A stretch of DNA of 64,000 nt, taken from assembly GCA_018340805.1 (NCBI GenBank), contig JACMZG010001913.1:17787629-17851628 (forward strand), in the 5' to 3' direction. Positions 9,673-20,802 of the stretch are shown here, one piece after another (positions within the stretch are counted from its first letter, which is position 1; each line of letters opens with the position of its first letter). This stretch comes from Microvelia longipes (Eukaryota; Arthropoda; Insecta; Hemiptera; Veliidae). The notes beneath the pieces are model-generated. The model worked only from the letters and a program-made list of their open reading frames with translations. It was not told the DNA's origin and did not search any database. The translations under genes were made by a program, and so were the position numbers.

Positions 9673-10517
9673 AGATGTAGTGTACAATAAAAACAAAAGT
9701 AAAATTAATAATAGTTACAGCAGTAATGATACGCTCTTTCCCCCTCCACCTCATGCCAACCTCTGTAAAAAAATACCTTTTACGTAAATAAAATAATAAA
9801 AAGGCAACACTGGTTGTAAATATTTGTAACCTCTCGTCTCTTTTATTTCCCTCATTGTGCATATTGATCTGTTTGAGTTCGTTTCGTATCATTCCAATCT
9901 ATTCAATTCATCCAATTATTGCAGAGTTGTAATATGATCTGAAAGCCTATATTTGACGCATGGACATTGATGTATTCTTCAAGCATTTCTTGCTATTTGA
10001 GTACAGCACAGGGTCTGTGGTCAGTCAACCAAAAGACAGCATTTTTTTTTTAAATGCCATGTCTTTCAATAGATAACAGTCTTGACTTTTTAAGTCATGA
10101 ATGCATATTGTGTCATATTATTTTTATAATAACAATACGCATTCAATTATACAAACTTGACACACAAATAAGCAGTTTGTTTTGGAAAAAATTAATTATA
10201 GCTGATGATTAATTTAAATCGTCAAACTTTTATCATAGAATTATTATGATTTATTACATTACGTAATTACCAACTTTAACTCCACTTAATTTATACTTCC
10301 CGAACAAATCTAAAGCAACACTTAGTTGGTAAATTTATAAGATACATAAGAAAATAAATAATTTTTAAAAATAAAAAATACGATATCAAATAAAAACAAA
10401 TGGTAAAATTTAAAACATAACCTGACTTTCAGTGTTGCCAGAGTAGGGAATATTTTTTTGTTACTTAAAAGAAGGGATTTTTTTTATTAAAAAAAGAGGG
10501 TTGAAAACATTGAGATT
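9673..10517. other. No gene seen
   Basis: AT-rich DNA without recognisable exons. A MITE family 1 end fragment follows at 10518-10560 (GGCTGTCAATTGATTTTTAGCC...). Confidence 0.4.
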
Positions 10518-10560
10518 TTGGCGGGCTGTCAATTGATTTTTAGCCGTGTGTCGTATCAGA
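10518..10560. mobile_element. MITE family 1 terminal fragment
   Basis: Only the right end (CTGTCAATTGATTTTTAGCC GTGTGTCGTA) of family 1 is present. Confidence 0.5.
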
Positions 10561-10779
10561 GTAATAGGAGTATTTTTTAATTAATAAATTGTTTAATATT
10601 AAACAAATGTGGTGGTATTACTAATATTTCAATCATTTTTACAATAACTATTATAGAATATTAACACAATTATTGATCGTGCCCTTATTACTACACAAAA
10701 TATAGTAATAATAATAATAATGGTAGTATTAGTTACAGGAGTATTAGTAAATGTAGTATGATATTAACTCCTACTACTA

Positions 10780-11180
10780 CAGTCTATCATTTAGTTTAAA
10801 AATCTTGACAGGTCAGTTTAGACACTACTAATTCTTAAGAAAAAAAATCCCTGCAAGAAGGTAGCGGGAAAAAACTATGTAAACAAATCAGGTTATATTA
10901 CCCATATTTTCTTGGCGATGTTTTTTTACGTTTCTTTTGTGTAGTTTTATTTTAAAATATCATTTAAGATTAATTTGAAAGTAGTTTTCAAAATTATGTA
11001 ATCAAAAGAAGAACAACAAACAAAGTGAATGATTGCTGGAAAGAAGGTTTTTTCCCTACAGTGGTTATTGTGGTAGGATTTTTTTTCTCTTTTAAGTGAG
11101 AGGTTGGCAGCGGCTTCTCTGATTGGTCAATTCCCAAAATACTTATGACCTTGGGGATTTTTAAACTAAACTATAGACTG
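10780..11180. mobile_element. MITE family 3 copy (CAGTCTAT ends, TA target)
   Basis: It starts CAGTCTATCATTTAGTTTAA and ends with the inverse (TTAAACTAAACTATAGACTG), with TA on each side, as in Tc1/mariner-type insertions. Two other copies, in the opposite orientation, are at 34402-34746 and 50359-50699. They share internal blocks such as GAGAAGCCGCTGCCAACCTC and AGAAAACATCGCCAAGAAAA. No coding capacity. Confidence 0.8.
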
Positions 11181-11454
11181 TAATACTGCCATTAATAGTG
11201 TAACACTACTTAGTGTTGTAGAAAAGTTATAAATAGAAGATCAAATTGTTTCAGAAATGACCATGGTGACAAACTTTTGTAAATACCGAGTTTGAGTTAG
11301 ACTGATTGATGCTTGGTAGTCATGCTTAAGGATCGATGACTGATTTGAGTCAACTCAGCCGTCAAGCAAGAGTAACAAGTCAATTAGGGTGAGTTCAGAA
11401 TATTTTACAAAATAACCGAGGCATACAATAATCTTGTCAAAGCAAGAAGCATAC

Positions 11455-11616
11455 TCTATAATAATCAGTTGACAGCTTGGGAAAATAATGCTAGGTAGCC
11501 AATGAGATTAGTGCTGGATGTTAAACCATGCCCACTATCTAATATCAGGCAAACCTCATAGGATGCTTAACAATATATTCTCACATTGTCAACTGATTAT
11601 AACTGTGGGGTATACT
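11455..11616. mobile_element. MITE family 1 copy
   Basis: ATAATCAGTTGACAGCTTGG at the left and GTCAACTGATTATAACTGTG at the right are inverted. The inner GCTGGATGTTAAACCATGCC block is the family signature. Confidence 0.7.
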
Positions 11617-11834
11617 CAAATAGGCTATAACTTAAAGGGAGGATACAACAGCTCTTATTATTCCCTGGCTAGTGTGGTACCCAATTGTACTCTAACTGTA
11701 CATTTGTGATGTAATTTTTTGATTTTTATAATAATTAGAATGTTTTGTAAATATTACATTATTTGTCAACAATTTTGGTCTAAATTAAGTAAAATGAATT
11801 TAAAATAAGTTGTAATTATTATCTATTGCATATA

Positions 11835-12384
11835 GTAGTAGTAGTTGTAATATGGGGGAGTAGTGGTGCTAATTACCAAGCAAGTAGGCAATGTTGTTGG
11901 GCCCTTTTTGCCAGCTCCCTAAGATAGTATTCTACTCTTTTTAATTTAAAGTGTTGGTATTTTTTATCTAATCTATGCTTTTTCAAGCAATTATATACAT
12001 ATTTTCAATTACTCATATAGTCTAGTAAAAACCAGCAATAACACGTGCACTCACTGTTGAACCAAACCTCCGTACACTTTAAACTACAAGGCAGACACAC
12101 TATAGTATTATAATGAATCTACTATGACGGTCCTAAATTTTGCCCATACCCAGTTTCATTTAGGGTAAGGGATCTTAAACGAGTACCTGACAACGCACAG
12201 GCTCGAGACTACCAAATTTACGTCCCATCTGAAGGACGCGGTACACAGAATTTTTATCCCTCTCATAAAACTCCAGAGAGGCCCATGCTGGGATTGAACC
12301 CAGGGCTAAATAAACTTGGAATTTTAAAGTCCTCTCATTCTGGGTATTGGCTGCGTACCTTAACCACTGCACCACGGTTGACTC
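11835..12384 (-). mobile_element. tRNA-headed SINE, 550 bp, copy 1
   Basis: On the minus strand the element begins with a tRNA-like head: A-box region GGTGCAGTGGTTAAGGTACG and B-box GGGTTCAATCCCAGC, about 50 bases apart. It ends in a (TAC)n-like tail. A perfect 15-bp target duplication, TATCTATTGCATATA, flanks it at 11820-11834 and 12385-12399, so it was inserted by target-primed reverse transcription. The second copy (33391-33947) is similar along the whole length. The open frame at 12175-12375 is SINE sequence. Confidence 0.88.
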
Positions 12385-12638
12385 TATCTATTGCATATAT
12401 TCTTTGATTATATATGAAAGAATATATAATCAAAGAAAAATCTTCATATATATTTTCTTTAATATATTTCTATGTTGGATTAAGTGATTTAATGTGACGT
12501 CACTGAAAAATGCCTGCCGTTTGTAGGTTGCATTATATAGAGGCTTGGGGAATCTCTAGTCTCCCTCTAGGGTTGTACCATAATGGTAACCATTAAAAAT
12601 TGTCTCATTTCTAGACCCCTTATCATTCAACGGGCTCA

Positions 12639-12985
12639 GTTGTTATTCATTTGAGGCTGGACTGATAACCTCTTAGGCATTAACTAACATCCTCTAATAC
12701 TCATTATCTTGTTTCAGATTGCCCAAGAAACTTAATAATTATGAGGTGGGGATTGATTGATGAGGATGACCTCAGAAACATGATCCTGAAATTTCCTGTT
12801 TCATCAGCCTGTATTTGGTGGGATTTGGAGAATACTACTTTGTTTTGGAAACTCTGATAAAGGTGATTATTTGTTTCTAGCATAATATCATTATAAAGGG
12901 AAGGAGTTTAGCCCTAATTCACTTCACTATCACTTAATCTTTTTTACTATCCCTTTGTGCTTCTAAATTTTTATGGAGTTCTTTG
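12639..12985 (+). repeat. Long direct repeat, copy 1 (possible Copia 5' LTR)
   Basis: It begins TGTTATTCATTTGAGGCTGG and is about 85 to 90 percent like 20803-21145 by eye. The two copies flank the only Copia-type coding remnants in the window, in the same order as LTRs would (repeat, gag, protease, repeat). Similarity stops at the same point, TTATGGAGTTCTT, after which this copy reads GGTTATTC, a weak match to the half-tRNA-Met primer site of Copia elements. A clean TG...CA end and a target duplication are not seen. Confidence 0.5.
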
Positions 12986-13149
12986 GTTATTCTTCATTAG
13001 GGTATTCTACCTAAGTATTAGTCTCTTTTGGTAAACTATAATAAAAATTTAAAGAAATGTAAGTCCATTATCATATAACATATTGCTAACTCTCATTTAG
13101 AATACATTGAAGAAAAAAAATCACCAAAAAACATTGTTATGACACTAAA

Positions 13150-13680
13150 TTCAATATTTCAAAAAAAGTGTTTCCAGCCGATTGTACCTAAGAAAACAAT
13201 TATTGCTTTCAAAATACAATGAAGAAAAAAACCATATGCAAGAACATTTTCTTGAATTCGACACAATAGCTTGTCAATTAAAATTAGTTTGTGCAAATAT
13301 AGAAGAAGAAGAAGACATTGTTTGTTATTTACTTCTGTCTTTACCTAAGTCGTTTGAAGAAGTTGAAGCTGCTATAGAGACTGTTGAAATCACTAAACTG
13401 TCACTTGATTTTGTTATGGCTAGTTTACTTGATGAATGCAATAAAAGGAAACATTTTGATACATTTTCTAATAATAATGTTTTCTCAGGATAAAGATCTA
13501 GCATTAGTAAAATTTTTCTGAAATGTAAGTATTGTTCAAAAAATCTCATTCAGAGCAAATTCTTTGGAATAAAACAGGTCGTAAAAACATTGGGTAAATA
13601 TAAAATTCTAGGTGAGCTAAAGCCTTAACCACGCTTTAAACCGAGGTGCACTCCATTCCGAAAACTCAGATGAAGTAAGT
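13150..13680 (+). pseudogene. Copia-type gag remnant
   Basis: The open stretch YLRKQLLLSKYNEEKN..MQEHFLEFDTIACQL....EEEDIVCYLLLSLPKSFEEVEAAIETVE has the order of blocks of the Copia Gag (UBN2-type) domain. The reading frame stops at 13493. Further on, CKYCSKN in another frame may be the start of the zinc knuckle, without its His. The continuation of the element, its protease, is found 6.6 kb downstream at 20279, after the foldback insertion. It is truncated at the 5' side and frameshifted, so it is inactive. Confidence 0.75.
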
Positions 13681-13876
13681 AGCTCATTTAGGTTAGAGTA
13701 TGATAAGAGACCCACCCGCAAAATCAAAACAAATAAATTTCCCTACGGGGATTGACGTGAGGAAGTTTGAAAGGAAAAAAGAAAACACACAAATTAGAGA
13801 TTCTTGCAGAGTTTTTAGCGAATTAGAAGCAAATAGATAGTACTTGATCTTCAGTGTAAGAACAGATAAGGTGAGA

Positions 13877-15240
13877 ATGGCTAGTTTTAAGCCCCCAGAC
13901 CCTGGGGAACTAGGGGTTCCAAGGGCCGTAAATGATAATTTTATTATGGAATTTGACAAGAGCTGTCATAATGAATTGAATTCTAAGGGTAAAAAGAGAG
14001 GAAGACATAGCATCCAAAGTACTGTACCAGTGATCCCAAAAGCCAATCAGACCTTCTTAGTAGTCAAGAGGGCCGATGGTTGTCCTTTAGTTCTGTTTCG
14101 CCTTTCCTTATAGATAAACTTATAGTAAACTCTTGTGGTGCCGTCAAAAATGCAAGGAAATTAAAGGACGGTAGTTTATTAGTTCAGACCTTTACAAGTG
14201 AGCAAGGAGAAAAATTATGTAAAAATTTGCCTCGAAACATCCATTTACCCCTGACAGTCGAACCTCACAAAACTCTAAATACTGTAAGAGGCGTTATTAC
14301 ATGCTCTGATCTAGATTCAGTCCCCCTCGAGGAAATCAAGGAGAACCTTAAGTATCAGGGAGTGACTGACATCTACAGAATCACCAGCAAAAGGAATGGC
14401 GACATCTTTAAAACTAATTCCTACGTATTGACAATGTCACTTGCTAAACTCCCGGAAAAAGTAAAAATCGGCTATTATTCAGTGGCAATCAGACCGTACA
14501 TACCTCTCCCAACCAGGTGTAGAAAATGTTTTAAATTTAATCACATTGAAACTAATTGTCCTAAGGAAAACTACACGTGTCCGGAATGTTCTGACATAAA
14601 GCATGAGGAAGATGTATGCCCAAATCCTAAGAAATGCGTTAATTGTGGAGATGCCCATTCAACTTTAGACAGAGCGTGCCCAAGATGGATATTGGAGAAA
14701 AAAGTGACGGAAATAAAAGTTGTAGAAAACATACCCTACATCGAAGCTAAAAGAAAAGTGATTACCAGTCAGGTTAACCAGGCTAAGTCGTATGCTAGCC
14801 AGGCCCAACCCAAACCAAGAATAACTAAAGATATGGCAGTACAGTGTGACTTACCACCACTATCTGTACCGACACCATCATCATCGAAGGCTGAGAAGAA
14901 AATAACCAAAAAACAGGAAAAGCAAAAGAAGGACGCAAAACTAGTGACACAAGATAATAACTCCAATACAAAAAGAAATAACGGCAGTACTGAGAAAAAA
15001 GAACAAAAACAGAAACAAAAGCAAAATGGATTTGTAGAGTACTTAAAAGATCCTGAGAAATTTCTTAGCTCCCAGGAAGAAAGAAGGATGATGTGGGCAG
15101 ATGATTGGAACATATCGGGTTCTGATGATGATGCTGAAGATAACAAGAGTGACACTACCTGTTCTAATAATAGTTCAATATCAAGCAAAGGAGAAAAGAA
15201 GAAACGAAGAATAAGAAGAAATAATCTCTTTAACACTTAG
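13877..15240 (+). pseudogene. I-type LINE ORF1 (zinc-knuckle Gag-like protein)
   Basis: RNA-binding protein of the LINE. ATG at 13877 starts MASFKPPDPGELGVP; a frameshift near 14085-14110 moves the reading to the frame that ends at 15240. About 14518-14692 holds three CCHC-type knuckles: CRKCFKFNHIETNC, CPECSDIKHEEDVC and CVNCGDAHSTLDRAC (the last has an H one place early). The C-terminal third is a low-complexity K/Q/E tail with an acidic SGSDDDAED stretch, as seen in I and Jockey ORF1 proteins. Its product would form ribonucleoprotein particles with the element RNA. Confidence 0.85.
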
Positions 15241-15478
15241 ATAATTACTTTAATAACACTTAAATAATCAATTTACTGATTATTTAAGAGGTGAGCTATA
15301 CTATCTATATAATCTATTTTTAATTATTAAATTTATCTATTAGCATTTATAATAACTACGACAAATCAACATTTAAACAACTCAAAATCAAAGAAAACTA
15401 AATAATTAATAACACAATAATAACATAACACAAAGCAACATAAATAACACAACATAAATAATAATAAACAAAAATAAA

Positions 15479-16480
15479 ATGAATGACACTTTAAGGGTAT
15501 GTTCTTGGAACTGTAAAGGAGTAAGAAGCCGTAAGGATGATCTTAGACTACTAATTGAAGAAACAAAGCCCTCAGTAATTATGCTGCAGGAAACACACTT
15601 ACCAGAGAGTATTTCACTACGAATACCAGGGTACAAAACTTACAGAAACCATCCTCGCCAGGGTACTTGGAAAGGAGGATTGGCTATCTTAGTTTCTGAG
15701 CGTATAGCAAGTCACAAAGTCACTATTAACACAAACCTTCAAGCTATGGCTTGTAGAGTTGGTAATACGCATCCAATTACAGTTTGCAACATGTACCTAT
15801 CAAGCGAGGACAATATTACTTCACAGCAACTAAAAACCATACTTCAGCAATTACCAAGTCCACTAGTAATAGCTGGGGATTTTAATGCACATAACCTATT
15901 GTGGGGATCGTCAAAAACAGACAATAGAGGGAAACTTATTGAAACTTTCATAGATGAAGAACATTTATTTATTTATAATGACACACAAAGCACATATTTA
16001 GATTCTAGGACAGGTAAATTTGATGCACTAGACATTGTCTTAAGCTCTAACCCAATTGTAAGAATGTCGGACTTTAAAGTGGCACCCTACATGTACGGTA
16101 GTGACCATTTTCCGGTATACCTTACCATCTCGCCTGACAAGCCAAAACTAAATCAGCTCGGAACAAGGTGGTCTTTCAAGAAAGCGAACTGGGAACAGTT
16201 CAGAAAAACTTTGACTGCACATCATCCTTACAAAGGGGGAAAGGAAGACATTAACGAACTTTTAGAATTCATAACATCATCTATTTTGAGCGCAGCCAAG
16301 GCTGCGATTCCCCAGACTACAATTGGAAATGGTAGACCGAAAGTTCCATGGTGGACAAGTGAATGTAGGAGAGCGCTTAGAGACCGACGAAAAGCATGGT
16401 GGCAATTTAACGCAAACCCTACCAGAGAAAAATCTAGAGCTTTTCAAGAAAGCCCGAAACCAAAGCAAGAAAACTTTTCT
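15479..16480 (+). pseudogene. I-type LINE ORF2, AP-like endonuclease part
   Basis: ATG at 15479, 238 bases after ORF1. The order CSWNCKGVRSR, MLQETHL, GGLAILV, IAGDFNAH..WGS..TD.RG, DALDIVLSS and YGSDHFPV is the APE-type endonuclease, including the catalytic Glu (QET), the GDFNAH and the SDH motifs. The enzyme nicks the target DNA to prime reverse transcription. The frame is lost around 16430-16480, after which the protein continues in another frame. Confidence 0.88.
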
Positions 16481-17615
16481 AGAAGCCAAAAAGGAGTCCT
16501 GGAGAAAATATATATCTTCCATTAATGAGAATACTGACTCGACAGAAATATGGAGAAAAGTAAAATTATTATGGGGTAAACGTCCAAAATTAGAAACACC
16601 GGTACTTAAGAAAGCGACTGATGTCATAACAGATCCAAAACAAGTTTCAGATCTTCTAGCTCAGCATTTTGCTGCGGTCAGCGCGACAACCACTTATTCG
16701 GAAAAATTCCAAAAAATTAAAGAAGCTGCCGAGGAGCAATATCTAAATTTTTACTCAAACAATAAGGAAGACTATAATAAAAAGTTTAGTTTATGGGAAT
16801 TGGAAACAGCCCTTTCATCACTAAAAAACACATCGGCTGGCCCGGATCAAATTTTTAACATCATGCTAAAAAACACTCCCAAATCATTTCAGAGACACAT
16901 ACTAGATCTATTTAACACATTGTGGGAGAAAAATGAATACCCTGAGAGCTGGAGAGAGGCTATACTTATCCCAATAGCCAAGCCCGGAAAGGATCCTAGT
17001 CAAGAAGGCTCCTACCGGCCAATAGCGATGACAAGTGCATTAGGAAAGCTAATGGAGAAAATGGTGAACTCGAGACTCACATGGGTCCTTGAAACACGAA
17101 ACCTGCTATCACCACGACAGGTTGGGTTCAGGAAAAATCAGTCGACACACGACCACCTAGTAGCCTTGGATACGTATGTGAAAAATGGATTTGCTCAGGG
17201 TAAAGTAACCATAGGTGTTTTCTTTGATTGCGAAAAGGCGTATGATCGTACTTGGAGGCACCAAATCCTAAAACAGTTGTATGAATTTGGGTTCAAGGGT
17301 AACATAGCTAAGTACATTCAAAATTTCCTATCTAAGCGGACGTTTAGAGTCCGAGTAGGAGGGGATTTTTCGGACCTTCATGACCAAGAAAACGGAGTGC
17401 CACAAGGCGCAGTGTTGAGTGTAACACTTTTTTTACTAGCAGTCCACAGTGCAGCTAAAGAGATGCCATCTTGTGTAGAGACACTATTTTTTGTAGACGA
17501 TTTTACTGTGCTCTTTCGATCTAAAAAGCTCCAAGACGCTACAAAAGTAATTCAAAGCTGTATTCACAAACTAAATAGATGGGCCGCTAATAGGATTCAG
17601 CTTCTCTCCATCTAA
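16450..17615 (+). pseudogene. I-type LINE ORF2, reverse transcriptase part
   Basis: The RT domain is open over most of its length: ILIPIAKPGKDPSQEGSYRPIA (motif 1-2), LLSPRQVGFRKNQST, GVFFDCEKAYDRTW (catalytic Asp), NGVPQGAVLSVTLF, and the catalytic box FVDD at 17490-17501. FVDD instead of YADD is common in the I group. A frameshift near 17600 moves the thumb region to the next frame. Confidence 0.9.
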
Positions 17616-18352
17616 AACCAAAGGAATAGTGTTTGCAAAAAGGAAAAGAAATGAGGCTCCAAGGCTTGTCCTTGCAGGTCAGGAGATACCAGTTGTAGAT
17701 AAAGTAAAATATCTCGGCCTGATTCTAGATGAAAAACTTAAATGGCAACACCATGTAGAAGATCTAAAATCACGCTGCAATCGGGACTTAAAGCTCTTAA
17801 AAATTATTAAAGCTCAAAAATGGGGGGCAGACAGGAAGACATTGTTACGTTTTACAGACAAATAACTAGATCAAAACTTGACTACGGCTCCATTGTTACG
17901 GCTCAGCTAAGAATAAAATATTGCAACGCTTAGATCCTGTCCATAATGCTGGCATTAGAATTGCGACGGGGGCTTTTAAGACCTCCCCCATTGCAAGTCT
18001 TCTAGTTGAAGCGAACGAAGAACCTCTACACCTACGCCGACACTATCTAGTGATGAAATACGGTTTCCGTAAGAGTCAATTCCCCAAGCACCACGTTTCA
18101 AATAAAATCTTCTGCGTAAGAAACAGACGTAAATTTGAAACAAACCCAAATCTAAGTAAACCATTGGGAGAACGCTTCAGATGTTTGAAACAGTCATACC
18201 AATTGGATCACTTGCCTTCACCATCAGCCGCCAAACACTACCAATTTATAAGAACAAGCCCATGGAAACACGCCAGACCTCAACAACTGCACCCGTACAA
18301 ATCCAAGCATGAAATTTCAGAAATAACTCAGGTACACAAGGATAAAACATAA
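17600..18352 (+). pseudogene. I-type LINE ORF2, RT thumb and linker, frameshifted
   Basis: After a frameshift the text SPSKTKGIVFAKR...VDKVKYLGLILDEKLKWQHHV is the conserved K-x-YLG..LD..L.W..H block behind the RT. A further shift near 17860-17925 is followed by QRLDPVHNAGIRIATGAFKTSPIASLLVEANEEPL, the usual linker to RNase H. At least three frame changes in 750 bases. Confidence 0.85.
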
Positions 18353-18740
18353 GTACCAACAGGCTGAACTAGTTTATACTGATGGGTCCAAAAACAAAGA
18401 TGGAACTGGATATGCGTATACTACGAGCTCGGGGGGTGAGGGCAAATTTAAAGGAAATCGTCTTAGCTCAACTACAAACCTAGAGCTAGAAGCTATAAAA
18501 CAGGCAATTATCTACTTAGTACAACACCACAAGAAAGAAGCCATTATTTTTACAGACTCATCAAGTGCTTTGATTTTATTAGGAAAGTTATTTGTACAAA
18601 ACAACATTGTTATTGATATTCGGGAAATGATTGTACAACATAAAGTAAACATCAAGTTCTGCTGGGTTCCAGGCCATGCTGGCATCAAGGGAAACGAAAC
18701 AGCAGACAGACTGGCAAAAGCAGCGATAAGAATGGAGTAG
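18353..18740 (+). pseudogene. I-type LINE RNase H domain
   Basis: Reads AELVYTDGSKNKDGTGYAY, TTNLELEAIKQAI, AIIFTDSSSAL, and FCWVPGHAGIKGNETADRLAKAA. The catalytic D-E-D residues (YTDGS, LELEA, FTDSS) and the final H..N..AD block are all there, so the fold is complete. It removes the RNA strand from the RNA-DNA hybrid. Its presence separates the I group from the LINE at 23-27 kb. Confidence 0.88.
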
Positions 18741-19169
18741 ATTCCTTTTCTCTAATAACAACAAACGACCTAGAAGGAGAATTCAAATTGAGTATATCAA
18801 GAATGGCAAAATTTATGGGACAATACAGAAAACAACAAACTTAAAACCATCAAACCGAGGATAGAAGAATGGAGAACGTGCTACAGAGAAAACAGACACG
18901 AGGAGACAGTGCTCTGCAGATTGCGACTTGGACACACTAGAATAACACACAGCTATTTATTCTCAAGAGACAAAGAACGACCAAAATGCAGACTCTGCAA
19001 TGAACTGTTAACAGTACAGCATTTCCTAATGGACTGCATTAGGCTGCAAGACTCACTTCAATTTCACCAAATACCGACAACTATGGCAGCAATTTTAGGC
19101 GACGATGAACAAACCATTCAAAATTTATTAAACTTTTTAACAGATAACGAGTTCTATCAAGACATATAA
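18741..19169 (+). pseudogene. I-type LINE ORF2 C-terminal Cys/His motif
   Basis: The last part reads TVLCRLRLGHTRITHSYLFSR...CRLCNELLTVQHFLMDC, the C-x2-C-x8-H-x4-C type motif that ends ORF2 in I, R1 and Jockey-like LINEs. TAA closes it at 19169. A stop or shift separates it from RNase H. Confidence 0.8.
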
Positions 19170-19530
19170 CCAGATGCTATCTAAATTATCCATCTAAACG
19201 TATAGAGTATAAAATGTAGTCTTATTTTAAATCTTTCAATATCTAATTTAAACTTATACTTAATATCACCTATATTATATCTCATATATCTAAGTAATAA
19301 ATCATCTAGCTTATCTTGACCATTTAAATAATCATAATCCTCTATATCATAAATAATTATAACCTATATAGTATCATTTAAATAATCTAGCTCATATTAA
19401 TCATCTAATTGTTATTTAGATTATAAATATTAACAAATATTTAATTTGTTAATACGTATTATTATAGACTATTGTAGAGGTGCTAATGACCTAAGAGTTG
19501 AGCACCTCAAAAATAAATAAATAAATAAAT
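19170..19530 (+). other. LINE 3' untranslated region and (AAAT)n tail
   Basis: AT-rich sequence with many TATATAAT-type repeats, ending in seven AAAT/AATA units just before the target duplication at 19531. Confidence 0.75.
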
Positions 19531-20278
19531 AAATAAATTTCCCTACATTTTTGACATTATTGTAAATATAAAATAAATAAATACATCCATTCTCGGGTAT
19601 GTAGAAAGGCTTTGGGGCTTTAAGTAGGGCATATATAAGGGAGATAATGTAAGAGAATACTCTTACATTACATGTAAGACAATGATTTATCCAATATAAA
19701 GGGTGGGTCCCTTATCATACTATCTACAATGGGGTAAGAGTATTATAAGGGACCCACCCTAAAAGAATACAATAATACTATTCTCGGGTTTGTAGAAAGG
19801 CTTTGGGGCTTTGAGTAGGGCATATATAAGGGAGATTATGGCAATAATGTATCCAATAACAAGGTTTTTTTAAATGAAGGGTGTGTCCCTTATCATACTA
19901 TATACAATGGGGTAAGAGTATTATAAGAGACCCACCTTAGAAGAATACATTACATCTATTCTCGGGTTTTTAAATAGGCTTTGTGGCTATATAAGGGAGA
20001 TTAAGGCAAGAATGTATCAAGTACAATGGGTAATGTACTCTTACCCCATTGTAGATAGTATGATAGATGGGTCCCTACCCACCCTTTATATTGGATAAAT
20101 CATTGTCTTACATGTAATGTAAGAGTATCCTCTTACATTATCTCCCTTATATATGCCCTACTCAAAGCCCCAAAGCCTTTCTACATACCCGAGAATTTTG
20201 TATGTCAAAAATTTGTAGGGAAATTTTTTTGTTTTGATTTTATGGGTGGGTCTCTTATCATACTCTAACCCTCATTTA

Positions 20279-20665
20279 TAGTGCTCTTTAAAAATAATCA
20301 ATGTACGTCAGCGTCCGAGAATAAGGACCTCATGTTCTATATTGACAGCGGATGTACTTCATTCACATTTCAAACAACATTCAAATTTTGAAAAATCCTA
20401 TAATTATATCAGTTGCTAAAAGTAATGAATATCTTAAAGCAGGGGATATAAAAGTAAAGCACCAATAGGAAATAATAAATATAGTAAAGCCACTATTCAT
20501 ATTGTATTATGTGTTCCAAATTAAATATGTGATTTATTTTTAGTTAGGAGGCTAGAAGATAAAAATAAAGTAGTAGTGTTCAAAGCGGGAAAAGTAAAAA
20601 TTTATAATGCGGAAGGAGATATAGCAGCAATAGGGAGAAGGAAAGATAACCTGTAATGTTTTTTT
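20279..20665 (+). pseudogene. Copia-type protease remnant
   Basis: The plus-strand frame ENKDLMFYIDSGCTSFTFQT has the DSG catalytic triad motif and flanks of a Copia retropepsin. Further on, RRLEDKNKVVVFKAGKVKIYNAEGDIAAIGRRKDNL resembles the stretch between protease and integrase. With the gag piece at 13150-13680 it makes one element that was cut by the foldback insertion. The integrase core, RT and RNase H are missing. Confidence 0.7.
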
Positions 20666-20802
20666 AAACTTTGTGATAAGACAACCGCAAACACTGTCAG
20701 TAAGATAGATTATAAGTCTTTAGAACTATCTCTGCTATGGCCACCTAAATTATAAATATCTAGAAAATTGGTCAAAAAAGTTCCACATAACAGGCAGTTG
20801 TT

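Larger units (their letters stand above)
13747..19530 (+). mobile_element. I-superfamily LINE (non-LTR retrotransposon), nearly full length, broken
   Basis: It has two open reading frames in the I-type order: a Gag-like ORF1 with three zinc knuckles, then ORF2 with endonuclease, reverse transcriptase, RNase H and a C-terminal Cys/His motif. It ends in an (AAAT)n tail. A 16-bp target duplication, AAATAAATTTCCCTAC, lies at 13731-13746 and 19531-19546. The target is a foldback element. ORF1 has one frameshift and ORF2 several, so this copy cannot move by itself, but every domain is still easily read, which suggests a fairly young insertion. Confidence 0.9.
13691..20270. mobile_element. Foldback DNA element, split by an I-type LINE
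   Basis: The ends are inverted and perfect for about 27 bases: GGTTAGAGTATGATAAGAGA at 13691 and its reverse complement ending at 20270. An 8-bp target duplication, CTCATTTA, sits at 13683-13690 and 20271-20278. Without the nested LINE (13747-19546) the element is about 780 bp. Its arms at about 19560-19760 and 20020-20205 are inverted copies of each other (TCTCGGGTATGTAGAAAGGC, TAGGGCATATATAAGGGAGA), and a middle part (19785-19990) repeats the same text directly. It has no coding sequence. An 8-bp duplication is usual for hAT-type transposases, but the family is not settled. A relative is at 40140-40590. Confidence 0.85.

Noticed and set aside
9518..9892. 124-codon open frame on the minus strand
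   Set aside because: Its end lies in a MITE family 1 copy and the rest has no recognisable domain; likely chance.
12175..12375. 66-codon frame with a protein-like look
   Set aside because: It is the tRNA-like head of a SINE; the same text is in the second SINE copy.
14769..15236. 155-codon frame on the minus strand
   Set aside because: Antisense shadow of the K/E/Q-rich LINE ORF1.
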